Counted from the stretch's first letter, positions 29,776 to 39,652 are shown. The stretch is DNA of 45,426 nucleotides from Acinetobacter zhairuonensis (GCF_022601715.1 NZ_JAKVIM010000028.1:1-45426); one strand, 5' to 3'. Numbers and translations are program-made. Notes: generated from the letters alone by a model not told the origin.

Positions 29776-29824
29776 AACCAGATTTTAAACTTTGGTCGAC
29801 GGAGGTTAAAACTGGGTGTTTTTT
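29776..29824 (+). terminator. Terminator-like hairpin before the GNAT gene
   Basis: Imperfect stem CCAGATTTTAAAC / GGTTAAAACTGG followed by TGTTTTTT. No plus-strand gene ends here, so it may end a non-coding RNA or act as a leader attenuator of the GNAT gene. Confidence 0.4.
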
Positions 29825-29879
29825 CTGCAGCGCTTATGGCATGTTAGCTGTAATTTTTCTCAATCAAGGATTGCCGAGC

Positions 29880-30164
29880 ATGCAGTTCCAACATCAAAAT
29901 AATGCGCAAAAGGGTGAGTTTTTTCTGAATGATGCCGCAGGTCAGCGGATTGCTGAAATTACTTATGTATGGCGTGATGCCACTACGATTGTGGCAGATC
30001 ATACTTGGGTGGATGACAGTTTGCGTGGACAAGGTGTAGCACGTCAGTTATTGGATGTTTTGGTGGAATACGCGCGTGAACAACAGTTAAAAATCGTGCC
30101 TGTATGTTCTTATGTGGATGTGATGTTTAAACGTGATCAAAGTTTGTTAGATGTCGCAGCCTAA
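29880..30164 (+). CDS. GNAT-like N-acetyltransferase (YjdJ type)
   Basis: 94 residues, about the size of the small Acetyltransf_CG group. Acetyl-CoA binding region at DDSLRGQGVARQLLDVLVEYAREQ (R/Q-x-x-G-x-A), followed by KIVPVCSYVDVMFKRD. ATG at 29880 with AAGGA at 29866-29870; a longer opening from 29841 lacks a site. Substrate unknown. Confidence 0.85.
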   Translation: MQFQHQNNAQKGEFFLNDAAGQRIAEITYVWRDATTIVADHTWVDDSLRGQGVARQLLDVLVEYAREQQLKIVPVCSYVDVMFKRDQSLLDVAA

Positions 30165-30188
30165 CCTTCTATACAAGCTCCAAAAATA

Positions 30189-30214
30189 AAAAAGCCCGCT
30201 TTCAGCGGGCTTTA
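30189..30214. terminator. Bidirectional terminator between GNAT gene and mpl
   Basis: Stem AAAGCCCGCT / AGCGGGCTTT with TTC loop. Confidence 0.85.
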
Positions 30215-30227
30215 ATCAATACAGTGC

Positions 30228-31595
30228 TTATTGTGTTTCTAAAGCGTGAATCAGCTTTTGATGTAAACCACCAAAGCCACCGTTCGACATAATGACCACG
30301 GCATCGCCCTCACCTGCTTCAGTCACCACAGTCTGAATGATATCTTCCAGTGAACGCGCAACCACAGCTTTATTCGGTGCTGCATCAATCACAGGCTGTA
30401 AGTCCCAGTCCAAACCTTCAGGTTGATACCAGATCACTTCATCGGCCAAACGTGCTGAATATGCCAATCCGTCTTTATGACTGCCCATACGCATGGTGTT
30501 CGAGCGTGGCTCAATAATCGCCCACAGTTTACGTTCGCCTAAGCGTTTACGTGCGCCATCTAGCGTGGTTTCAATTGCAGTGGGATGATGCGCAAAGTCA
30601 TCATAGACTTCAATGCCTTGAATGGTGCCGAGCAGTTCCATACGACGCTTGACGCCACCAAAATTGGATAAGGCTTCACAGGCCGTTTCAATCGCTACAC
30701 CCACATGTTCTGCCGCAGCAATGGTGGCTAAGGCATTTGCCACTGAATGTTGCCCTGTCATGTTCCATTTCACTTCGCCTTTGACCACGCCGTGCTGCAA
30801 CACTTTAAAGTGCGAACCATCTGCCGACAGTTGTTCTGCAGAGAGCGCTGCATCAGCATGTGCATCTAAAGAGGTACGCACTACAGGCGTCCAACAGCCC
30901 ATTTCTAAAACTTCATCAATGTTGCTTTCGGTAATGGGCGCAATAATGCGACCTTCACTTGGAATGGTACGCACTAAATGATGGAACTGTTTTTGAATGG
31001 CTGCCAAATCATCAAAAATGTCGGCATGGTCAAATTCGAGGTTGTTTAAAATGGCAGTTTTAGGATGGTAATGTACGAACTTGGAACGCTTGTCGAAAAA
31101 TGCCGAGTCATATTCATCTGCTTCTACACAGAAATATTTTCCAGCGCCTAAACGGGCACTTTCAGAAAAACCTAAAGGTACACCACCAATCAGAAAACCA
31201 GGTTCTAAACCCGCTTGGTCGAGTACCCACGCCAGCATAGTCGTGGTAGTGGTCTTACCATGCGTACCTGCTACACCGAGCACATGTTTACCTTGTAACA
31301 CATGGTCGGCAAGGAATTGCGGTCCCGAAATATACGGTAGTCCTTCATTTAACATATATTCAACTGCATCAATGCCACGTTTCATGGCATTTCCAACAAT
31401 CACAAGGTCTGGATGCGGTTGTAAATGACTACGATCATAGCCTTGCATTAAAGTAATGCCTGCATTTTCCAGTTGGGTCGACATAGGTGGATAAACGTTC
31501 AGATCTGAACCTGTCACTTTATGTCCTAAATCTCGCGCCAGTAACGCCAATGAACCCATAAAGGTGCCGCAAATACCCAAAATATGCAGATGCAT
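30228..31595 (-). CDS. mpl: UDP-MurNAc:tripeptide ligase Mpl
   Basis: 455 residues. Recycles murein tripeptide by ligating L-Ala-D-Glu-mesoDAP to UDP-MurNAc. The N-terminal MHLHILGICGTFMGSLALLARDLGH is a Rossmann domain as in MurC; the ATP-binding P-loop is GVAGTHGKTTTTTMLAW (about residue 110); ligase motifs such as EADEYDSAFFDKRSKFVHY and DDFAHHPTAIETTL are present. The absence of a mur cluster and the ICGTFMG sequence favour Mpl over MurC. A second peptidoglycan-recycling gene, anmK, is also in the window. Confidence 0.93.
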   Translation of the reverse strand: MHLHILGICGTFMGSLALLARDLGHKVTGSDLNVYPPMSTQLENAGITLMQGYDRSHLQPHPDLVIVGNAMKRGIDAVEYMLNEGLPYISGPQFLADHVLQGKHVLGVAGTHGKTTTTTMLAWVLDQAGLEPGFLIGGVPLGFSESARLGAGKYFCVEADEYDSAFFDKRSKFVHYHPKTAILNNLEFDHADIFDDLAAIQKQFHHLVRTIPSEGRIIAPITESNIDEVLEMGCWTPVVRTSLDAHADAALSAEQLSADGSHFKVLQHGVVKGEVKWNMTGQHSVANALATIAAAEHVGVAIETACEALSNFGGVKRRMELLGTIQGIEVYDDFAHHPTAIETTLDGARKRLGERKLWAIIEPRSNTMRMGSHKDGLAYSARLADEVIWYQPEGLDWDLQPVIDAAPNKAVVARSLEDIIQTVVTEAGEGDAVVIMSNGGFGGLHQKLIHALETQ

Positions 31596-31830
31596 TGATT
31601 TTTAACTCCACTGCTTTTTGACACAGCACTTCATCATTGGTGTTGTTGTCAGAATTGATTTGACAGCAACGATAGCAAGGCTCTTCGGGAAAAGATAGTT
31701 TTTCTTGTATCTATTTAGAGCATGATTTCAGCCTGAATTATGTGTCAGTGAAACACGATAACTTCCCCTAAAACGGGTGCTTTGGCTTATACTTTTCAGC
31801 TCATTTTTCCTCTTGAATAAATGTGCTGTA

Positions 31831-32181
31831 ATGATGAATAGCATGATGATTCCTTTTGCCTTGTTAGTGATTTCCAATTGTTTTATGACCATGGCTTGGT
31901 ATGGTCATCTGAAGTTTTTACATGGTGCACCACTGTGGCAAGCGATCTTGTTTGGCTGGGTCATTGCGCTGCTGGAATATGCTTTTATGATTCCTGCCAC
32001 ACGTTTATTGGCGCAGGATGGTTGGACTTTAGGACAAATGAAAATTACCCAAGAAGTTATGACCTTATTGGTATTTGTGCCGTTTATGATGTATATGTTT
32101 AAACAGCCGTTTAAGCTGGACTATATCTGGGCGGGTTGTTGTTTATTGGGTTGCGTGTATTTTGTATTTCGAAGTCAGTAA
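31831..32181 (+). CDS. DMT-type membrane protein (DUF486)
   Basis: 116 residues with four predicted membrane segments and the motifs WYGHLKFLHGAPLWQAILFGWVIALLEYAFMIPATRL and ITQEVMTLLVFVPF typical of the DUF486 family. Start ATG 31831; other ATGs at 31843 and 31846 are possible and none has a clear ribosome site. Function unknown. Confidence 0.82.
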   Translation: MMNSMMIPFALLVISNCFMTMAWYGHLKFLHGAPLWQAILFGWVIALLEYAFMIPATRLLAQDGWTLGQMKITQEVMTLLVFVPFMMYMFKQPFKLDYIWAGCCLLGCVYFVFRSQ

Positions 32182-32367
32182 CTATTTTTAGCAGAATATA
32201 ATGGTATGAATCTCATTCTGAGCCGTTGATAATGCTCAAGCCATAAAAAATTGCTGTTTAGCAGCTCAAATCATGGCGAAAGCGCTACATTTTTTTATCC
32301 ATGCAATCATTTCCTTATTTTTATCGAAAAAAAAGCAAAAATATTTCGCTCCTGCCCTGCATAAATT

Positions 32368-32395
32368 TTGGTGAGATGAAAAATCAGTCTATAAT
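32368..32395 (+). promoter_or_regulatory. purEK promoter
   Basis: -35 TTGGTG (32368-32373), 16-nt spacer and consensus -10 TATAAT (32390-32395), 79 nt upstream of purE. I see no PurR-type operator. The region 32182-32367 holds nothing else I can name. Confidence 0.65.
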
Positions 32396-32473
32396 ATTCG
32401 GCTTCTGAACCAGTTAAAGCTTGGCTCTCGTCGAGATTTATCCTCTTTCACTCTAATCTCTGGAACATTAGCA

Positions 32474-32989
32474 ATGAATGCGGCCGCAGCACAAGACGCT
32501 CAACCCCTCGTAGGAATTATCATGGGTTCTCAATCTGATTGGGCGACTCTCGAACACACTGCCAATATGCTTAAGCAACTTGGTGTCCCATTTGAAGCTG
32601 AAGTTGTTTCTGCACACCGTACCCCAGATCGTTTATTTGAATATGCTGAAACTGCACGTGATCGCGGTATTCAAGTGATCATTGCAGGCGCAGGTGGTGC
32701 AGCGCATTTACCTGGTATGTGTGCGGCAAAAACAGACTTACCAGTGTTGGGTGTGCCAGTAAAATCTTCTATTTTAAATGGTGTTGATTCACTGCTTTCG
32801 ATTGTACAAATGCCAGCAGGTATTGCAGTCGGTACTTTGGCGATTGGTCCTGCAGGTGCAACCAATGCGGCAATTATGGCAGCGCAAATTCTTGGTTTGA
32901 CTCGTCCAGAGATTGCGACAAATGTCGCAAACTTCCGTGCAGCACAAACAGAAAAAGTGGCAAGCAACAATATTCCGGGTCAAGCTTAA
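32474..32989 (+). CDS. purE: N5-carboxyaminoimidazole ribonucleotide mutase
   Basis: 171 residues. Converts N5-CAIR to CAIR in de novo purine synthesis. The signature [14 protein letters not shown] sits at about 14-27, followed by [16 protein letters not shown] and [12 protein letters not shown], all active-site segments of PurE. It starts 79 nt after a consensus promoter and lies 15 nt before purK. Confidence 0.97.
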   Translation: MNAAAAQDAQPLVGIIMGSQSDWATLEHTANMLKQLGVPFEAEVVSAHRTPDRLFEYAETARDRGIQVIIAGAGGAAHLPGMCAAKTDLPVLGVPVKSSILNGVDSLLSIVQMPAGIAVGTLAIGPAGATNAAIMAAQILGLTRPEIATNVANFRAAQTEKVASNNIPGQA

Positions 32990-33004
32990 AACGGGACACA
33001 GGTT

Positions 33005-34126
33005 ATGAACAAAACCATCGGTATTTTTGGTGGTGGTCAATTGGGTCGCATGATGGCGCAAGCAGCCTTGCCACTCAATATTCAATGTACCTTCTATGAA
33101 GCAGATACAGACTGCCCTTCCGCAGCTTTAGGTCAGGTGATTTCCAGCCAAACCGAACAAGGTCTGCAACAGTTTATTCAAAGCGCCGACGTTTTTAGTC
33201 TGGAATTTGAAAACACCCCGCTTGCGGATGTCGATCTTTTAACGCAAAGCAAAGCTATTCATCCGCCGCGCCAAGCGTTAGCGACTGCACAAAATCGTTT
33301 AATGGAAAAAGCCTTATTCGATCAATTGCAGATTCCTGTTGCGCCGTATCAAGCAGTGGACTCTTTGGAGAGTTTACAACAAGCTGTAGCTACGCTTGGT
33401 TTGCCTCTGGTACTGAAAACAGCCACTGGCGGTTATGACGGAAAAGGTCAATTTGTTCTGCGTAGCGAAGATCAAATTGAGCAAGCTTGGGCTGAATTGG
33501 GTCCAGCAAAAAGCCTGATTGCAGAAAGTTTTGTGACCTTCTCGCGTGAAGTGTCAATCATAGCGGTGCGTGGTCAAGATGGTGAAGTGAAAACTTGGCC
33601 TTTGGCTGAAAACCATCACCACCACGGAATCTTGTCGCATTCGATTGTTCCTGCACCAAACAGCGCGGATTTACAGCCTGCTGCGCAAGACTACATCACG
33701 CGTTTACTCAATCACTTAAACTATGTCGGCGTGCTGACACTAGAATTGTTCGTGACAGAACAAGGTCTATTTGCCAATGAGATGGCGCCACGTGTGCACA
33801 ACTCAGGTCACTGGTCGATTGAAGGTGCGGTGTGTTCGCAGTTTGAAAATCATATTCGTGCAGTTGCAGGCTTACCTTTGGGTTCAACTGAAGTGGTCCG
33901 CCCTACCGTGATGATCAATATCATTGGACAGTATCCAAAATCGGAACAGGTTTTGGCGTTAAATGGTGCACATCTGCATTTGTATAACAAAACAGAACGT
34001 GCGGGTCGCAAGATCGGTCACATCACGTTAATGCCAAATGACAGCACCCAATTGACCACTTTATGTCGTCAATTGGCGAAAATTTTGCCTGTACCTTTAG
34101 CATTAAGCGAAGATATGACCATTTAA
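33005..34126 (+). CDS. purK: N5-carboxyaminoimidazole ribonucleotide synthase
   Basis: 373 residues; ATP-grasp enzyme making N5-CAIR from AIR, bicarbonate and ATP. N-terminal GIFGGGQLGRMMAQAA, ATP-grasp core PLVLKTATGGYDGKGQFVL and FANEMAPRVHNSGHWSIEGAVCSQFENHIRA are characteristic. It forms a two-gene operon with purE and is followed by a terminator. Confidence 0.97.
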   Translation: MNKTIGIFGGGQLGRMMAQAALPLNIQCTFYEADTDCPSAALGQVISSQTEQGLQQFIQSADVFSLEFENTPLADVDLLTQSKAIHPPRQALATAQNRLMEKALFDQLQIPVAPYQAVDSLESLQQAVATLGLPLVLKTATGGYDGKGQFVLRSEDQIEQAWAELGPAKSLIAESFVTFSREVSIIAVRGQDGEVKTWPLAENHHHHGILSHSIVPAPNSADLQPAAQDYITRLLNHLNYVGVLTLELFVTEQGLFANEMAPRVHNSGHWSIEGAVCSQFENHIRAVAGLPLGSTEVVRPTVMINIIGQYPKSEQVLALNGAHLHLYNKTERAGRKIGHITLMPNDSTQLTTLCRQLAKILPVPLALSEDMTI

Positions 34127-34143
34127 ATCCTGAACTGTTTAGC

Positions 34144-34178
34144 AAAAAAGCGATCACTTTGTGGATCGCTTTTTTTAT
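34144..34178 (+). terminator. Intrinsic terminator after purK
   Basis: Stem AAAAAGCGATC / GATCGCTTTTT then T run. Confidence 0.85.
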
Positions 34179-34319
34179 GTCGATAACTCAGGCATGCTAC
34201 GCGACCCTGCACAGAAGTCGCACCGTTTATCGCAAATTATAGTTTCGTATTGTGGATTGAATGAATGAAAAATACGCTATAAGTCGTAGTTTTTGGTTGT
34301 TAAAGAATAAGAAAATAGA

Positions 34320-34790
34320 AAAATACTTTGAATTTAAAACTTGGTTTTGCTGAAAAGTTTGAATTTAAATACAGTGTGAGTCGTTAATTGTGGATAAAAT
34401 AATTTGAATTTAAAGTTGATTGAAGCTTTTAAATTCATTTTTTTAAATTTAAAAGTATGGTTTATGAATTTAAATTAGGATTTTTGAATTTAAAAGTCGC
34501 TCCAGAGAGTTGTGATTCATACTAAGGCTGCTTGAATTGTGCGTTTGTACGTTTTAAATTTAAAGAACGGCTGTGGATAACATGTTTTAAATTCAAACTT
34601 TGAGTTTTAAATTCAAAGTGGTGGTTTTGAATTTAAATAAAGGTTTAGCTGGGGTTATGGATATCTATTTTTAAATTTAAAAATTAAATATGAATTTAAA
34701 ACGAAGAAAATGAATTCAAATTTTACGTTTCTTATCTGTCAATTTTGCACTGGAATGTTAAGGTAAACGCATAATTTGAATTTAAAACGA
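34320..34790. repeat. GAATTTAAA repeat cluster with two DnaA boxes
   Basis: Gene-free stretch (34127-34798 has no gene). I count eleven exact GAATTTAAA 9-mers (either strand) at 34330, 34361, 34406, 34428, 34466, 34486, 34586, 34606, 34629, 34692 and 34778. Three TTTAAATTTAAA 12-mers lie at 34442, 34553 and 34670, and a GAATTCAAA variant at 34712. Perfect DnaA boxes TGTGGATAA occur at 34389-34397 and 34572-34580. The same 12-mer and box occur in oriC. Function unknown. Confidence 0.85.
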
Positions 34791-34798
34791 AAGTCACG

Positions 34799-36097
34799 AT
34801 GAAACGAGTTAATTATTTTATTTTTGGATCCATTTTTTGGGTTGCAGCACAATCCCATGCGGAATTGATTATTAATGGTCAGCCAGCTTCGGTTTCGACT
34901 TATAACAATAACTTAACAAAGCCAGGTGGTTATCGTTCCGAGAATAATTTTCAAGGTTGCTTATCGAATTTACGGAGTCAAGCACTTGCAGCAGGTGTCA
35001 GTGCGAGCACTTATGATCGTTATACCCAAAATTTAATGCCTGATTATAGCGTCATTGATAAGCTAAATTATCAGCCTGAATTTTCCACCCCGATTTGGGA
35101 TTATTTGTCTGGTCTGGTTGATGATGAACGAGTGGAGATGGGGCGACAAAAATTAGCTCAACATCGAGATGTACTCAATCGCGTTGCCCAAGCTTATGGT
35201 GTACCTGCTGAAACTGTGGTGGCAGTCTGGGGCGTCGAAAGTAATTTTGGTAATATTTCAGGGAGTTATCCTTTGTTGCAGGCTTTGGGAACCTTGAGTT
35301 GTGAAGGTCGTCGCCAAAGTTATTTCCGTGGAGAGTTTTTTACCACCATGCGGATTTTACAGCGTGGTGATTTAAGAGAAGAGCAGTTGCGCGGTTCGTG
35401 GGCAGGCGCATTTGGTCATACTCAGTTTATGCCTTCAACCTATGAAGAATTAGCTGTTGATTTTGATGGTGATGGTCGCCGTGATTTGGTATCGAGTACC
35501 TCAGATGCATTGGCTTCGACCGCTAATTTTTTAACTAAACGTGGCTGGCAAACAGGTATGCCATGGGGCTTTGAGGTGACTACGCCTGCAAGTCTTTCTA
35601 TTTCTGGTGAAGGGCGTCGTAATAAAAAAAGTTTGTCCTACTGGATGAATCAAGGAGTGATGCGTGCTGATGGTGGTGCATTAGTTCAAGGTAATTTATC
35701 GGCAAGTACCCCAGCAGGATTAATGGCACCAGCAGGTGAAAATGGACCGAAATTCTTGGTCTTTAAAAACTTTGATGCGATTTATAGTTATAATGCGGCA
35801 GAAAGTTATGCCTTAGCGATTGCACATTTATCGGATCGTTTACAGGGTAAAGGTCAGTTCCAACAAAGTTGGCCAACCAATGATGCTGGTACATCCCGTG
35901 CAGAACGCCGTGAAATTCAGCAATATTTACTCAATCGGGGTTATGACATTGGTAAAGTGGATGGTTTGATAGGTGATAAAACCCGACAAGCGATTCGTGA
36001 TGAACAAATTCGTCTGGGTTTAAATCCGACTGGACGCGCAGGGCAACAGACTTTACGCGCTTTCCGTAACGAAAATGCCAAGTTGATGATGAAGTAA
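34799..36097 (+). CDS. Lytic murein transglycosylase (MltB family) with PG-binding domain
   Basis: 432 residues. Signal peptide to about residue 21 (AQSHA/E) with no lipobox cysteine, so it is a soluble periplasmic enzyme. The SLT_2 catalytic domain (about 45-340) has the catalytic Glu at E147 in VWGVESNFG and the GSWAGAFGHTQFMPSTY motif; a C-terminal peptidoglycan-binding domain occupies about 365-425 (QQYLLNRGYDIGKVDG). It cleaves the MurNAc-GlcNAc bond with anhydro-ring formation. It may belong to the MltB2/SltB group. The last GAATTTAAA repeat ends 12 nt before its start. Confidence 0.9.
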   Translation: MKRVNYFIFGSIFWVAAQSHAELIINGQPASVSTYNNNLTKPGGYRSENNFQGCLSNLRSQALAAGVSASTYDRYTQNLMPDYSVIDKLNYQPEFSTPIWDYLSGLVDDERVEMGRQKLAQHRDVLNRVAQAYGVPAETVVAVWGVESNFGNISGSYPLLQALGTLSCEGRRQSYFRGEFFTTMRILQRGDLREEQLRGSWAGAFGHTQFMPSTYEELAVDFDGDGRRDLVSSTSDALASTANFLTKRGWQTGMPWGFEVTTPASLSISGEGRRNKKSLSYWMNQGVMRADGGALVQGNLSASTPAGLMAPAGENGPKFLVFKNFDAIYSYNAAESYALAIAHLSDRLQGKGQFQQSWPTNDAGTSRAERREIQQYLLNRGYDIGKVDGLIGDKTRQAIRDEQIRLGLNPTGRAGQQTLRAFRNENAKLMMK

Positions 36098-36107
36098 TAA
36101 ATTGAAA

Positions 36108-36133
36108 GATGACGGTGCAGCTGTACCGTCATC
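36108..36133. terminator. Hairpin after the transglycosylase gene
   Basis: Stem GATGACGGT / ACCGTCATC with GCAGCTGT loop, between convergent genes. There is no T run, so terminator function is uncertain. Confidence 0.4.
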
Positions 36134-36148
36134 GCCTGTTTAGATATT

Positions 36149-36526
36149 TTATTCGACTTCGATGGGATCGAATTTCACCGCTTCTAGAATATCAAAAATC
36201 ACCGTTGTGACATCCTGACTTAAATCGCGGTTATTAAAAATTTCATGTGCAGTAATCGTGACATCTGTATCGCTTGGAAGTAGGCGTTGTTCTTCTTCAA
36301 TCAGATGTTGAATTGGCAGCAAGGTCTGCTTGATTTCTAAATGCAAAATATCCTGAAATTCAATATTTTCATCTTCCAGTTCAATTTCTTGCTCATTGAA
36401 ATACGGCAGGAGAATAGAGTAGAGATAAGGCTGAATTTCAATAATATCATACAATTCCAAATCACGAGTTTGTTCAATTGTGCTGATATGATCATTCACT
36501 TCAATGAGAATATGGTAGTAACTCAC
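36149..36526 (-). CDS. Acidic hypothetical protein
   Basis: 125 residues and strongly acidic, with many Glu and Asp (EQEIELEDENIEFQD) and few basic residues. No signal peptide, membrane segment or recognised motif. Sequence reads as helical with conserved-looking hydrophobic positions. It sits between the transglycosylase and a zinc protease but is not obviously linked to either. Confidence 0.65.
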   Translation of the reverse strand: MSYYHILIEVNDHISTIEQTRDLELYDIIEIQPYLYSILLPYFNEQEIELEDENIEFQDILHLEIKQTLLPIQHLIEEEQRLLPSDTDVTITAHEIFNNRDLSQDVTTVIFDILEAVKFDPIEVE

Positions 36527-36644
36527 ATTGTTCTCCGCTCAGTTTGCTGTGTGGATGGTTCTATCACAATAGCATGAAATCTGATCTTTTGCTGCGCAAA
36601 TCTAACTGAAAGCCTTATAAAGTTTAAGGGTATTTTTCAAGAGT

Positions 36645-37550
36645 CTATTGCCGTGCGGCCAATAACTGTAAATCCGCAGCTTTAAGCCTAAAATGCTCTA
36701 AATCCTGTTCCCCGAGCATTGGATACATCAAGGCTTGTGGATCATTATGATGTGCTAGTCCTAAGGCATGCCCTAATTCATGCGCGATGGTCAGTCTTAA
36801 ATCATCACGACCATCAAATTGATAGATTTCAATTTTATCTCCCATAAAGACGCCTTTATGAAATTCACGTGCGGGAAAGCGTTGCTGGGCTTGTATGATT
36901 TGTTGATTAAATTGCTGAATATTTAGGTTGTGTTGATCCACTTGCTGATTAAACTTCTGATTTTGCTGTTGATAGTAAGCAATTTCTTGTTCAAATTGGG
37001 AAGCTCTTAGCTGAAGTTGTTGTTGCTGATCGCGCAGGCTTTGCTGCTGTGCAGGTGATCTTGCCTCAGCGAATTGAATTTGCAAGCGCTGATATTCGGC
37101 TTCCAGTTGTTGCTTTTGTTGTGTTAATCGCTGTTGGTGAAATTCAAGTTGAGCACGTGCTTGTTCAATATTGTCTGAAGAGCGGCCCGTTTGATTTCTG
37201 CTGTGATCCAGTTTTTGTTGGGTCTGTTTTAACGCCTCCGCATCTTGCTGGCGTTGATCATAGATCAGTTCAATACTGAGTTTGGCATTCGGATCATAAA
37301 CAAACAGATTTTGCTGTGTACCTTGATGCCAGATGGTTAAAGCTTCTTGGCTTAGTTGAATGACTTGCTCATGTGTGAGTCCAAAACGTGGATCCACATT
37401 GCCAATTTTAAAACGTAAACGTTGGTCAAAGGGATGCAGGAGTCGATCCGACCAGGCGTTATAGCGTAATTGATAATGTGCATGACTTTGATAGCTGAGC
37501 CACAGTAAAGCCAAGAAGAGAAGAATTAACCCAAGTCGATGCATAATCAT
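36645..37550 (-). CDS. Matrixin-like zinc metalloprotease with coiled coil
   Basis: 301 residues. N-terminal hydrophobic segment (about 5-20) as signal anchor or signal peptide, then a Gln-rich coiled coil (about 100-225) between an N-terminal domain and the protease end. Zinc motif HELGHALGLAH (H257, E258, H261, G264, H267) fits HExxHxxGxxH, and Met275 lies in a likely Met-turn (QALMYPM). The metzincin class is clear; the substrate is unknown. The long insertion is unusual for such small proteases. It follows dnaK downstream on the same strand but is separated by its terminator. Confidence 0.8.
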   Translation of the reverse strand: MIMHRLGLILLFLALLWLSYQSHAHYQLRYNAWSDRLLHPFDQRLRFKIGNVDPRFGLTHEQVIQLSQEALTIWHQGTQQNLFVYDPNAKLSIELIYDQRQQDAEALKQTQQKLDHSRNQTGRSSDNIEQARAQLEFHQQRLTQQKQQLEAEYQRLQIQFAEARSPAQQQSLRDQQQQLQLRASQFEQEIAYYQQQNQKFNQQVDQHNLNIQQFNQQIIQAQQRFPAREFHKGVFMGDKIEIYQFDGRDDLRLTIAHELGHALGLAHHNDPQALMYPMLGEQDLEHFRLKAADLQLLAARQ

Positions 37551-37622
37551 TTTTCTTGTTCATTTGTACTTAATGTAGCGAAAAGTACGTGATGTGGAAA
37601 TATGCAGTACCTAAAAATAAAA

Positions 37623-37648
37623 AAACCGCGCTTACGCGCGGTCTTTTC
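37623..37648 (-). terminator. Terminator of dnaK
   Basis: Stem ACCGCGC / GCGCGGT around TTAC; on the minus strand a long T run follows. Confidence 0.82.
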
Positions 37649-37659
37649 AATCTGACAAA

Positions 37660-39603
37660 TTATTTTTTGTCATCTTTTACTTCAGTGAACTCAGCATCTA
37701 CAACACCGTCGTCCGCTTTTTGTTGTTGACCCGCATCGCCACCTTGGAATGCATTTGGATCAAAACCTTGCGCGCCGCCAGCTTGTTGAGCTGCTTCGTA
37801 TGCACGTTGGCTAATCGGCATAATGATGTTTTGTAATGCTTCAGTTTTCGCTTTGATCACTTCAACATCATTTTCTTTCGTAGAGGCTTCAAGTTCAGAA
37901 ACTGCAGTTTCAATTGCTGTTTTTTCATCAGCAGTCACTTGCTCGCCCAAATCTTTCACTGCTTTTTGCGCGCTAGAAACAAGAGCATCTGCTTCGTTAC
38001 GAGCTTTCGCGAGTTCTTCAAACTTGCGGTCTTCTTCAGCATTCGCTTCAGCATCTTTAATCATTGCTTCAATTTCAGCATCAGACAAACCTGAGTTTGC
38101 TTTGATCTGGATCGATTGCTCTTTACCCGTGCTCTTATCTTTCGCAGATACTTTTAAGATACCATCCGCGTTAATGTCGAACGATACTTCAATTTGCGGT
38201 ACACCACGTGGCGCAGGTGGAATGTCACCTAACTGGAAGTTACCCAACAATTTGTTTTGTTGAGCCATCTTACGCTCACCTTGGTAAACCGAAATGTCTA
38301 CAGCAGGCTGGTTATCAGCAGCGGTAGAGAACACTTGTGATTTCTTCGCAGGAATCGTGGTGTTTTTCTCAATGATTGGAGTCAAAACGCCGCCCATTGT
38401 TTCGATACCTAAAGTTAAAGGTGTTACGTCAAGTAAAAGAACGTCAGTTTTGTCGCCAGACAATACTGCACCTTGAATCGCAGCACCGATTGCAACAGCT
38501 TCGTCAGGGTTCACGTCTTTACGTGGCTCACGACCGAAGAACTCTTGAACTTGCTGTTGAACCATTGGCATACGAGACTGACCGCCCACCAAGATCACGT
38601 CAGAGATGTCAGAAGTCGAAAGACCAGCATCTTTAAGTGCAATACGGCAAGGCTCAATGGTACGAGCAACCAAGTCAGCCACTAAGCCTTCAAGTTTTGA
38701 ACGTGTTACGTTGATCACTAAGTGTTTAGGACCAGTCGCATCAGCTGTGATGTACGGAAGGTTGATTTCAGTTGCGTTAGAAGAAGAAAGCTCGATTTTT
38801 GCTTTTTCAGCAGCTTCTTTCAAACGTTGTAACGCAAGAGGATCATTCTTCAAGTTAACGCTTTGTTCTTTCTTGAACTCTTCAACCAAGAATTCGATCA
38901 ACGCATTGTCAAAGTCTTCACCACCAAGGAATGTATCACCGTTAGTCGACAATACTTCGATTTGTTGGTCGCCATCTAAGTCTGCGATTTCAATGATTGA
39001 TACGTCAAAAGTACCACCACCTAAGTCGTAAACCGCAATTTTACGGTCGCCTTCTTTTTTGTCCATACCGAACGCAAGTGCCGCAGCAGTTGGTTCGTTA
39101 ATGATACGTTTAACATCAAGACCTGCAATTTTACCTGCATCTTTGGTTGCTTGACGTTGTGCATCGTTAAAGTAAGCAGGAACCGTAATCACGGCTTCAG
39201 TCACTGTTTCACCCAAGTAATCTTCTGCAGTTTTCTTCATCTTTTTCAAGATTTCAGCAGAGATTTGTTGTGGTGCAAGTTTCTTGTCGTTTACTTCAAC
39301 CCAAGCATCACCATTGTCTGCTTTGATGATTTTGTAAGGTACCAGACCGATGTCTTTTTGTACCGCTTGGTCTTCATAACGACGACCGATCAAACGTTTG
39401 ATCGCGAATAATGTGTTTTTAGGGTTAGTCACTGCTTGACGCTTTGCAGATTGACCTACCAAGATTTCACCATCTTTATACGCAATAATCGATGGAGTTG
39501 TACGAGCGCCTTCAGCGTTCTCGATTACTTTAACTTTGTCGCCTTCAAGTACAGCAACACATGAGTTTGTAGTACCTAAGTCAATACCAATGATTTTAGC
39601 CAT
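37660..39603 (-). CDS. dnaK: Chaperone DnaK (Hsp70)
   Basis: 647 residues. ATPase chaperone. N-terminal [17 protein letters not shown], the [16 protein letters not shown] phosphate loop and [15 protein letters not shown] are diagnostic; the C-terminal tail ends [12 protein letters not shown], the co-chaperone-recruiting EEVD-like acidic end. The ATG at 39603 has AGGA upstream. A sigma-32 promoter lies 50-77 nt upstream, and grpE precedes it. Confidence 0.98.
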   Translation of the reverse strand: MAKIIGIDLGTTNSCVAVLEGDKVKVIENAEGARTTPSIIAYKDGEILVGQSAKRQAVTNPKNTLFAIKRLIGRRYEDQAVQKDIGLVPYKIIKADNGDAWVEVNDKKLAPQQISAEILKKMKKTAEDYLGETVTEAVITVPAYFNDAQRQATKDAGKIAGLDVKRIINEPTAAALAFGMDKKEGDRKIAVYDLGGGTFDVSIIEIADLDGDQQIEVLSTNGDTFLGGEDFDNALIEFLVEEFKKEQSVNLKNDPLALQRLKEAAEKAKIELSSSNATEINLPYITADATGPKHLVINVTRSKLEGLVADLVARTIEPCRIALKDAGLSTSDISDVILVGGQSRMPMVQQQVQEFFGREPRKDVNPDEAVAIGAAIQGAVLSGDKTDVLLLDVTPLTLGIETMGGVLTPIIEKNTTIPAKKSQVFSTAADNQPAVDISVYQGERKMAQQNKLLGNFQLGDIPPAPRGVPQIEVSFDINADGILKVSAKDKSTGKEQSIQIKANSGLSDAEIEAMIKDAEANAEEDRKFEELAKARNEADALVSSAQKAVKDLGEQVTADEKTAIETAVSELEASTKENDVEVIKAKTEALQNIIMPISQRAYEAAQQAGGAQGFDPNAFQGGDAGQQQKADDGVVDAEFTEVKDDKK

Positions 39604-39652
39604 TAGATCTGTTCCTCAAAAATTCTTGTGCAATGTTTTTGCTTGTTATCCG

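Noticed and set aside
37823..38263. 146-codon ORF antisense to dnaK
   Set aside because: Produced by codon use of dnaK on the opposite strand; no start site or family resemblance.
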